NCBI GenBank assembly: GCA_030595765.1
Contig: JAUVCJ010000176.1
Location: forward strand, 1 to 5,137
Source of the DNA: Thermoplasmatota archaeon
GTDB taxonomy: Archaea > Thermoplasmatota > Thermoplasmata > GCA-020350865 > JAUVCJ01
Length of the DNA: 5,137 nucleotides
Reading direction: 5' to 3'
A program made the position numbers and the translations under genes. Positions 1 through 5,137 of the stretch are shown here, one piece after another; within the stretch, counting starts at the first letter, position 1; each line of letters opens with the position of its first letter. The notes under the pieces were generated by a model. It was not told the DNA's origin. It made no database searches and worked only from the letters and a program-made list of their open reading frames with translations.

Positions 1-435
<435 letters not shown>

Positions 436-451
436 ACGCAATCAAACCAAC

Positions 452-473
452 GGAGGGGGATTTATTCCCCTCC
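452..473 (+). other. GC-rich hairpin just after 16S rRNA
   Basis: GGAGGGGGA (452-460) pairs with TTCCCCTCC (465-473) around a four-base loop: nine consecutive pairs, one of them G-U. It begins 16 bases after the 16S end. No T-run follows directly, so it is not a clear terminator. It may be part of the pre-rRNA maturation structure or a local barrier stem. The pairing is seen directly; the role is inferred. Confidence 0.6.
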
Positions 474-499
474 AACCCGTTTGACAAGTGACTTAGTCT

Positions 500-561
500 C
501 ACGCGTACTGATCAATAGAGACTTGTAAGGACGGTTCACTGACACTAATTGGTCGGCCGAG
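500..561 (+). other. sequence resembling the 3' tail of 23S rRNA (possible relic)
   Basis: The stretch contains GACACTAATTGGTCGGCCGA (541-560). This resembles the conserved closing segment of 23S rRNA, where a TACTAAT core is followed by a short GGTCGAG-like strand that pairs with the 23S 5' end. The upstream part (GTAAGG, then GGTTCACTGAC) is also in the order expected just before that segment. It lies only ~65-125 bases after 16S with no 23S body between. It could be a 23S remnant left when the rRNA operon was split, a gene-conversion footprint, or part of the 16S processing stem with chance likeness. A stem ACAAGT (484-489) with ACTTGT (521-526) can also form here. The identification rests on memory of 23S ends, not on an alignment. 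Confidence 0.4.
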
Positions 562-573
562 TTTTTCATTCGG
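557..573 (+). terminator. possible terminator of the rRNA transcript
   Basis: CCGAG (557-561) can pair with TTCGG (569-573) around a loop containing a run of five T (562-566). A second run of five T follows at 594-598. Archaeal termination commonly occurs at T-runs on the non-template strand, so rRNA transcription probably ends between 562 and 600. The hairpin itself is weak, and the T-runs are the main support. Confidence 0.4.
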
Positions 574-690
574 TTCTACATTTATTAATAAGATTTTTGA
601 GCGTAAGCTCTGCAACGTTTCTATCCAGCATCTATCCCTTTACTATTTCCTCCCTGCCATATCCTTATTACCCCTCGACGCAATCCCTAA
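574..690 (+). promoter_or_regulatory. upstream region of rfcL: AT-rich box and pyrimidine-rich leader
   Basis: An AT-rich block, TTTATTAATAAG (581-592), could be a TATA box giving a leader of roughly 75-85 bases. Alternatively CCTTATTA (663-670) lies about 24 bases before the rfcL ATG and could direct a leaderless transcript, the spacing being slightly short. From about 618 to 690 the + strand is strongly pyrimidine-rich. A small stem with a GTAA loop (GAGC 599-602, GCTC 607-610) lies between the two candidates. No Shine-Dalgarno precedes the ATG at 691. The region is shown as a whole because the choice between the two boxes is not settled by sequence. Confidence 0.35.
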
Positions 691-2310
691 ATGATGCCCC
701 AGGACTGGACCGAAAAGTACAGGCCCGCTTCGTTAAACGAGGTGGCTGGTAACCCCAAAGCTCTTGGTGAGCTGAAACGTTGGGCCAAGCAGTGGGAGGA
801 AGGCATCCCAAAGCGGCGAGCCGTAATTCTTGCAGGCTCACCAGGAATTGGCAAAACAACGTGCGCCTATGCATTGGCCAAAGACATGGGATGGGGCATA
901 ATTGAGCTCAATGCTTCTGATCAGCGGAATTTTGAAGCTGTAACAAAGGTTGCAACTGCTGGAGCCTTGAACCAGACCTTCTCTGACGACGGCAGCTATC
1001 TGTCTACAACAGAAGGGGGCAGGAAGCTCATTCTGCTGGACGAGGCAGACAACCTGTTCGGTAACGAGGACAAAGGTGGCATCCAGGCCATAGTCAAAAC
1101 AATCAGCGCTACCCGACAACCCATAATTCTGGTTGTCAACGACCTCTATGGCCTGACAAGGCGTTCCAGTGTCATTGTCCATATCTGTACCACCATCAAG
1201 TTCATGAAGATAACCAAGCCATCGATAATCTCAACCCTGAATAAAATTGCACAAAAGGAGGGCATAAACGTACCCGATGCCGTTCTAAGTGGCATAGCTG
1301 TTCATGTTGCAGGTGACTTGCGAGCCGCTATCCGAGACCTGCAATCCCTAGCCATAGGGAGGGATGACCTCATGATCGAAGACCTGGGATCGTTGGGATA
1401 TAGAGATCCACACGACTCTATTTTTTCAGCCCTCTACACCATATTTGGGACTCGAGATTTTGAGAAGGCACTTTCTGCAACCCGCAACCTAGACGAGGAC
1501 CCAAAGATATTGGCCCTCTGGGTCGATGAGAACCTGCCGTTAGCCTACAGGAACCCAATTGACCTCGAACGTGGATTCAACGCCCTGTCACGTGCTGATG
1601 TATTTCTTGGGAGGGTGTACAAGCGCCAGCACTATCGGATGTGGGCCTACGCAAAACCCATGATGACTGCTGGGGTTGCTCTGGCCAAGGCCAAGGAGAT
1701 CACGTCTCATGGTAGGTATCAGTTCCCTAACTGGCTCAGAAAAATGAAATCCTCAAAACCAGCGCGTAATGTCAGGAAGAGTCTGGTGAGAAAGCTGGGA
1801 AGGCATTGTCATTGCTCTGATTCTGAGGTGAGATCCTCTTTCCTTCCATACTTTGAGTTTCTATATCGAAGTGATCATGAATATCGGCTTCATACTTCGT
1901 TCCGCATGGACTTGGAACCGAAGGAGATCGCTTTTCTGCTTGATGTCAAGGACACTTCAAAAGGCGTCAAAGACCTGATAAAGGAGGTCAAGCTCATGCA
2001 GGATGAATTTGCGACTCCAGGTGAGGCTCTTTTCGCTGGATATGGCTCTGATCCGTCAAAAACTAATAAAGAAAATGAAAAAGAGAACGGAAAAGGGAAA
2101 GAGAACGAAAAGGAAAAAGGAAAAAAGAAAAAGGATCACAAAAGTGACAAGAGTAACAAATTAGTCGTGAAAAAAAATACCGACGCCAAGGATGACCCAT
2201 ATACAACTTCCATAGATGATGCAACACAGGATGCTGAGGACGTGGCTGACCTGGACGACGAACTAGAGGAAGACGATGCACCATCTCAGGCAAAGCTCTT
2301 TGATTTTTAG
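691..2310 (+). CDS. rfcL: replication factor C large subunit (clamp loader)
   Basis: 539-residue AAA+ ATPase, the large subunit of the archaeal clamp loader, which with the small subunit opens the PCNA ring and loads it at primer-template junctions. The N-terminal DWTEKYRP (5-12) is the RFC box. Walker A is GSPGIGKTT (49-57), Walker B LILLDEAD (113-120), sensor 1 centres on VVND (148-151), and sensor 2 is GDLRAAIRDL (208-217). An alpha-helical collar region follows to about 450. Residues 459-495 are a Lys/Glu/Asn-rich low-complexity linker and 500-530 are acidic. The last seven residues, QAKLFDF, form a PCNA-interacting (PIP) box, as known at the C-terminus of archaeal RfcL. Length is normal for the family. 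Two ATGs stand side by side (691 and 694), and either could be used. No Shine-Dalgarno is visible, so a leaderless mRNA is possible. Family assignment is firm. Confidence 0.96.
   Translation: MMPQDWTEKYRPASLNEVAGNPKALGELKRWAKQWEEGIPKRRAVILAGSPGIGKTTCAYALAKDMGWGIIELNASDQRNFEAVTKVATAGALNQTFSDDGSYLSTTEGGRKLILLDEADNLFGNEDKGGIQAIVKTISATRQPIILVVNDLYGLTRRSSVIVHICTTIKFMKITKPSIISTLNKIAQKEGINVPDAVLSGIAVHVAGDLRAAIRDLQSLAIGRDDLMIEDLGSLGYRDPHDSIFSALYTIFGTRDFEKALSATRNLDEDPKILALWVDENLPLAYRNPIDLERGFNALSRADVFLGRVYKRQHYRMWAYAKPMMTAGVALAKAKEITSHGRYQFPNWLRKMKSSKPARNVRKSLVRKLGRHCHCSDSEVRSSFLPYFEFLYRSDHEYRLHTSFRMDLEPKEIAFLLDVKDTSKGVKDLIKEVKLMQDEFATPGEALFAGYGSDPSKTNKENEKENGKGKENEKEKGKKKKDHKSDKSNKLVVKKNTDAKDDPYTTSIDDATQDAEDVADLDDELEEDDAPSQAKLFDF
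2068..2127 (+). repeat. 30-bp tandem duplication inside rfcL (Lys/Glu-rich linker)
   Basis: Two adjacent in-frame ten-residue units, KENEKENGKG (residues 460-469) and KENEKEKGKK (470-479), are encoded at 2068-2097 and 2098-2127. The DNA is very A-rich on the + strand. The block lies in the flexible linker between the clamp-loader core and the C-terminal PIP box, where length variation is likely tolerated. It looks like a recent or slippage-prone duplication. Confidence 0.75.
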
Positions 2311-2353
2311 CCGGAGCGTTTGATGGATGTTTAGGATTGGTTGATATTCTGAA

Positions 2354-2539
2354 GGGCAAAAGAATAATGTTGGCATGGGCATACGTGATCTAGTGACGGG
2401 CAAATGGGTAATGTTGGCATGCACATCCGTGATCTTGTGACGGGCAAAAGAATTATGTGATGGCGGGCAATTGACAGATCTGATGGTGAGGCAAGTGAAC
2501 GGTGTAACGGAGGTGGGCAAATGGATGATGCTGACGTGG
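2354..2539 (+). repeat. degenerate direct-repeat array running into the DHH gene start
   Basis: Two adjacent 44-base units, 2354-2397 and 2398-2441, agree at 37 of 44 positions; both begin GGGCAAA, share TAATGTTGGCATG and end GTGAC. A partial third unit (2442-2464) starts GGGCAAAAGAATTATGT. GGGCAA recurs at 2465 with little further likeness. A last partial unit (2515-2539, GGGCAAATGGATGATGCTGA...) matches the second unit at 19 of 25 positions and contains the ATG of the DHH gene. Unit length is not a multiple of three, and stops occur in the frames I followed, so the array is not a coding extension. Units abut without spacers, which excludes CRISPR. It may be degenerate tandem copies of the 5' end of the DHH gene; any regulatory role is unknown. 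Confidence 0.8.
2509..2515 (+). promoter_or_regulatory. Shine-Dalgarno of the DHH phosphoesterase gene
   Basis: GGAGGTG is a perfect seven-base complement of the 16S tail at 428-434 and lies five bases before the ATG at 2521. It fixes that ATG as the start and lies just before the last repeat unit. Confidence 0.85.
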
Positions 2540-3501
2540 GGCTAATCAAGGACATCATAGAAAAACTTGGGACTGGCAGCAAGCTAGTTGCACTTCACCC
2601 GAATTCTGACCCCGATGCTCTTGGATGCGCCATAGCCATTTGCGAGGTTTTTGACAATGTCATCATTGGCCAGTGGGACAGTTTAAGCAAATCCGCCAAG
2701 CGGCTAGCAGAGCATTTGGAGGTCAAGTTTGATCTGAACCCAGACCCTGGCAAGTTTGACACACTTGTGGTTCTGGATACTGCTAGCCCAAGCCAAGTTC
2801 CGGCACTTCTTGCTCACCTGGAGCATGCAATTGTCATTGACCACCACACCTCCTCTGAATCATGGCCCACGCCTTATTGCTGGGTCGACCCAGATGCTGC
2901 ATCCTGCTGCCAGATGGTGGCAATGCTCATAACAAAAGCAGGGCTGGAGCCCACAACTAGAGCCAAACTTGCCCTTCTTGCCGGTATCGTTACCGATACT
3001 GCACATCTGCGCTATGCTGACAACGGCACTTTCAGGGTGGTGGCTGATCTGACCCAGGGGGAGGATGTGGCCATGGTAGATGTCATGTCCCTTCTGGAAG
3101 ATGATGTGCCTGACCCATCCCGAAGGACCGCGCATCTAAAAGGAGCACAGAGGATGCGATTCATCAATCATGGCAAATACATCATTGCAAGCACTGTAAT
3201 TTCCGCATTTGAGGCCTCGGTTGCCAGAAAACTTCTGGTGTTAGGCGCAGATGCCTCTTTTGTAGCTTCTCAGAACGAGGCAAAGTTCAGGGTGAGCGCC
3301 AGAATGTCTCGGGGTCTTGTGATGAAAGGCATTTATGCTAGTACCCTACTGACTGAATTGGCAGGCGAAGTAAGCGCAGAGGCCGGTGGGCACGATGGTG
3401 CTGCAGGGATGAACGGCACTGGCGATGCCGAAGCCATCCTGAATATGTGCGTTTCGAAATTGAAACAAATGCTGGATGCAATGGGTAGCCGCTCAAGATA
3501 A
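2521..3501 (+). CDS. DHH/DHHA1-family phosphoesterase (NrnA/RecJ-like)
   Basis: 326-residue cytoplasmic metal-dependent phosphoesterase of the DHH superfamily. The catalytic set is complete: motif I HPNSDPDALG (26-35, with D30 and D32), motif II LDTAS (85-89, D86), the signature IDHH (106-109), and motif IV GIVTDTAHLRYA (155-166, D159). The C-terminal DHHA1 substrate-binding domain ends with GGHDGAAG (289-296). Length and two-domain build resemble oligoribonuclease/pAp phosphatases (NrnA type) more than the longer RecJ or archaeal GAN nucleases. The substrate could be short RNA or DNA oligonucleotides, pAp or a cyclic dinucleotide; sequence alone does not decide. It sits 210 bp after rfcL and 47 bp before the GPN GTPase gene. 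The start is set by a perfect Shine-Dalgarno. Family is sure, exact substrate is not. Confidence 0.93.
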   Translation: MDDADVGLIKDIIEKLGTGSKLVALHPNSDPDALGCAIAICEVFDNVIIGQWDSLSKSAKRLAEHLEVKFDLNPDPGKFDTLVVLDTASPSQVPALLAHLEHAIVIDHHTSSESWPTPYCWVDPDAASCCQMVAMLITKAGLEPTTRAKLALLAGIVTDTAHLRYADNGTFRVVADLTQGEDVAMVDVMSLLEDDVPDPSRRTAHLKGAQRMRFINHGKYIIASTVISAFEASVARKLLVLGADASFVASQNEAKFRVSARMSRGLVMKGIYASTLLTELAGEVSAEAGGHDGAAGMNGTGDAEAILNMCVSKLKQMLDAMGSRSR

Positions 3502-3536
3502 ATTGTCATGCCACTGGCGAAAGGATTCAAATAATA

Positions 3537-3542
3537 GAGGTG
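3537..3542 (+). promoter_or_regulatory. Shine-Dalgarno deciding the GPN GTPase start
   Basis: GAGGTG complements the 16S tail and lies six bases before the ATG at 3549. An in-frame GTG at 3540 overlaps this site and cannot be the start if the site is used, so the protein begins MQDAVHIYF. Confidence 0.8.
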
Positions 3543-3548
3543 AAAAAG

Positions 3549-4319
3549 ATGCAGGACGCAGTTCATATATACTTTGTTGGAACCGCAGGCGCAGGCAAGA
3601 CCACTTTGCAGACAACCTATGGGAATTGGCTGATCAGATTGGGTGCAGATCCTGTATTCATCAATCTTGATCCTGGTGTTCTGGATGTGCCCTATGTCCC
3701 TCACATTGACATCAGGGAATGGATAGTTTTGGACGACCTGATGAAGGAAAGCGGTCTTGGACCCAATGGTGCCCAGATAGCAGCAGCAGACCTTCTGGCA
3801 GTGGAGATACACAAAGTGGCAGAGTTGCTGGAGGATTTTAGGACCACTCATTTTCTACTTGACACTCCAGGCCAGATAGAGCTATTTGCATTCCGTACCT
3901 CATCTAAGGTAGTGGTGGAAGCTCTGGGCCAGGAAAGGGCATTATTAGCTTTCATATTCGACCCCATGCTATCAAGGACCGCTTCTGGATTCATATCCTT
4001 GCTAATGCTAGCCACCACTGTTCAGCTCAGGTTCGGCCTCCCTGTCATTAATATTCTTGGGAAGTCCGATCTGCTTGAAGAGTTTGATAAGGAACGCATC
4101 GTTCTCTGGAGCCAGGACGCTGAAGTCCTTTACAGCGCACTTCTGGATGAGGGTGTCAACATGCTTTCGGCATTCAGTGGAGAGTTGTTCAAAGCCCTGG
4201 AGACCATCCAGAGCTTTCCCAGCCTCATACCATGCTCGTCAGAGACTAAAGAGGGGCTTGAGGAATTACACAATAGCATACAGATGTTCTTTGCTGGCGG
4301 AGAAGACCTGGACCTCTGA
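3549..4319 (+). CDS. GPN-loop GTPase (XAB1/Npa3-like ATP/GTP-binding protein)
   Basis: 256-residue P-loop GTPase of the GPN family, found in archaea and eukaryotes. Eukaryotic members help assemble and import RNA polymerase II; the archaeal role is not settled. The order of motifs is typical: Walker A/G1 GTAGAGKTT (11-19), NLDPG (39-43), the family-defining GPN loop GLGPNGAQ (69-76, GPN at 71-73), which in the homodimer reaches into the partner's active site, and G3 DTPGQIELF (105-113). At the G4 position the protein reads LGKSD (170-174) where (N/T)KxD is expected, so the Asn that normally reads guanine is replaced by Gly. A G5-like segment, CSSETKEGLEEL, follows at 229-240. Length is usual for archaeal members. 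No membrane segment or signal peptide is seen. It probably shares a transcript with the DHH gene 47 bp upstream. Confidence 0.95.
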   Translation: MQDAVHIYFVGTAGAGKTTLQTTYGNWLIRLGADPVFINLDPGVLDVPYVPHIDIREWIVLDDLMKESGLGPNGAQIAAADLLAVEIHKVAELLEDFRTTHFLLDTPGQIELFAFRTSSKVVVEALGQERALLAFIFDPMLSRTASGFISLLMLATTVQLRFGLPVINILGKSDLLEEFDKERIVLWSQDAEVLYSALLDEGVNMLSAFSGELFKALETIQSFPSLIPCSSETKEGLEELHNSIQMFFAGGEDLDL

Positions 4320-4422
4320 TGGCCGTAGCAACATTTTGAGAGGCTAAAAATGCACACGTGATGGGGCTAGAGATCGCAATGTAACTTAGGAACTGTAATT
4401 CTTGGAACACTCCAAACGCGGT
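4320..4422 (+). other. spacer after the GPN GTPase gene, no recognised feature
   Basis: No gene, tRNA or strong hairpin is visible. ACATTTTGAG near 4330-4339 holds a run of only four T, a weak candidate for transcription termination. Confidence 0.4.
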
Positions 4423-4462
4423 CAAAGTATTATTCCATCTCCCAAAGTATTAACCCATCTCA
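4423..4462 (+). repeat. 20-bp tandem repeat with TATA-like cores before queA
   Basis: Two adjacent 20-base units, CAAAGTATTATTCCATCTCC (4423-4442) and CAAAGTATTAACCCATCTCA (4443-4462), agree at 17 of 20 positions. Each carries AAAGTATTA, which resembles an archaeal BRE/TATA element. The copy in the second unit (4445-4452) is centred about 30 bases before the queA ATG, close to the spacing expected for a leaderless transcript. The first copy would start transcription about 20 bases earlier. The repeat is seen directly; the promoter role is inferred. Confidence 0.6.
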
Positions 4463-4478
4463 CTTCTACCTGGGCTTA

Positions 4479-5137
4479 ATGGACTTGAAATTATTCGACT
4501 ACGATCTGCCTCGAGAGATGATTGCCCAGACTCCTGCAGGCCCTCGTGATAGCTCTCGCCTCATGCTGCTTGCGCCTGGCTGCCCAACTAGCCACAAGAC
4601 ATTTTCACAGCTACCAGACCTGCTTGAGGATGGTGATGTCCTAGTTCTGAACAACTCCAGGGTGGTACCTGCTAGATTGGTAGGCAAAAAGCCAACAGGC
4701 GGGCGGGTTGAAATGTTAGTGCTTGGCAGGATGGGCCCAGACATTTATGAGTGCATGGTGGGAGGAGCAAGAGTAAGGCCAGAGACCGTGGTAAAGTTTG
4801 GGGATGTGCTGAAGGGTATCATCGTGTCTGACAATAAGGAAGGACGGCGGCTTGTCAGGTTTAAGAGTAAGCTTCCGTTCGATGAAGCATTCCGAAAGTT
4901 TGGGACCATGCCAGTACCACCCTATATCACCACACCCATCGCTTCTCCTGATCAGTATCAGACGGTTTTTGCAAGTGTTGATGGCTCTATTGCCGCACCT
5001 ACTGCTGGACTTCACTTTACTCCAGATATGCTATCCAAGCTTGAGAACATGGGAGTGACCGTTGCATATCTGACTCTGCACGTTGGGATCGGCACCTTTT
5101 TGCCTGTAAGGACATCTACTGTGGAGAACCATGTCAT
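4479..5137 (+). CDS. queA: S-adenosylmethionine:tRNA ribosyltransferase-isomerase (QueA family), 3' end outside the window
   Basis: 219 codons of an expected ~340-350 are present, and the frame is open to the window edge. In bacteria QueA moves the ribosyl part of S-adenosylmethionine onto preQ1 at tRNA position 34, forming epoxyqueuosine. Family signatures in order: LFDYDLPREMIAQTPAGPRD (5-24) with SRLML (26-30), LNNSRVVPARL (57-67), GTMPVPPYI (142-150), YQTVFA (160-165), GSIAAPTAGLHFT (169-181), and LTLHVGIGTFLPV (198-210). The ATG at 4479 is chosen because the LFDYDLP motif begins five residues in, as in bacterial members. There is no Shine-Dalgarno; the TATA-like repeat upstream suggests a leaderless mRNA. 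It lies 159 bp after the GPN GTPase gene and is probably transcribed separately. QueA is typical of bacteria, while archaea usually carry archaeosine at position 15, so the substrate or an origin by transfer is open. Confidence 0.95.
   Translation, partial: MDLKLFDYDLPREMIAQTPAGPRDSSRLMLLAPGCPTSHKTFSQLPDLLEDGDVLVLNNSRVVPARLVGKKPTGGRVEMLVLGRMGPDIYECMVGGARVRPETVVKFGDVLKGIIVSDNKEGRRLVRFKSKLPFDEAFRKFGTMPVPPYITTPIASPDQYQTVFASVDGSIAAPTAGLHFTPDMLSKLENMGVTVAYLTLHVGIGTFLPVRTSTVENHV

Noticed and set aside
480..560. A tRNA gene behind 16S, suggested by GGTTCACT
   Set aside because: No seven-base acceptor stem, no anticodon arm and no GTTCRA-type T-loop in the right geometry.
549..752. A 67-codon ORF overlapping the rfcL start
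   Set aside because: Low-complexity Ser/Leu/Tyr-rich translation of the pyrimidine-rich leader, no Shine-Dalgarno, and it overlaps rfcL in another frame.
1142..1200. Possible frameshift in RfcL after sensor 1, where the sequence (DLYGLTRRSSVIVHICTTIKF) looks unusual
   Set aside because: The frame stays open and sensor 2 (GDLRAAIRDL) follows at the expected distance, so it is ordinary divergence.
2404..2460. An 18-codon ORF (MGNVGMHIRDLVTGKRIM) inside the repeat array
   Set aside because: Too short, no Shine-Dalgarno, and it arises from the direct repeats; treated as a decayed copy of the DHH gene start at most.
2354..2520. Repeat array as a CRISPR
   Set aside because: Units abut without unique spacers, are degenerate, and number only two full copies; no cas genes are in view.
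3540..3548. GTG start for the GPN GTPase adding MKK
   Set aside because: The GTG overlaps the GAGGTG Shine-Dalgarno; the ATG at 3549 has correct spacing and a standard N-terminus just before the first beta strand.
3333..3851. A 172-codon reverse-strand ORF
   Set aside because: It lies opposite two well-supported genes, has no family motif, and its Cys/His-rich composition is that of a reverse-strand shadow.

Overview
The window reads as archaeal chromosome, most likely from the Thermoplasmata side of the Euryarchaeota (Thermoplasmatales, Methanomassiliicoccales or marine group II-like). Three things support this. The first ~435 bases are the 3' part of an archaeal-type 16S rRNA. The protein genes include archaeal replication factor C large subunit and a GPN-loop GTPase. 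The 16S gene is followed by protein genes rather than by tRNA-Ala and 23S, and unlinked rRNA genes are known in Thermoplasmata. The lineage is inferred from memory of these families; no search was run.

Layout, all on the + strand: 16S rRNA 3' part (1-435); a 255-bp spacer (436-690) with a strong GC hairpin, a stretch resembling the 3' tail of a 23S rRNA, T-runs and a pyrimidine-rich leader; rfcL (691-2310, complete); a 210-bp spacer (2311-2520) built largely from degenerate direct repeats that run into the start codon of the next gene; a DHH/DHHA1 phosphoesterase (2521-3501, complete); a 47-bp gap with a clear Shine-Dalgarno; a GPN-loop GTPase (3549-4319, complete); a 159-bp spacer with a 20-bp tandem repeat carrying TATA-like cores; and queA (4479 to the window end, cut off at 219 codons).

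rfcL (clamp loading), the DHH protein (probable nuclease or nucleotide phosphatase) and the GPN GTPase may form a loose transcription unit, the last two being the most tightly spaced. The two internal genes have Shine-Dalgarno sequences matching the 16S tail seen at 428-434. rfcL and queA have none and may be leaderless, which fits each of them starting a transcript.

I see no convincing new multi-gene system. The points most worth a second look are the 23S-tail-like sequence directly behind 16S, the repeat array overlapping the DHH start, the duplicated promoter-like element before queA, a queuosine-type QueA in an archaeon, and a non-canonical G4 motif (GKSD) in the GPN GTPase.
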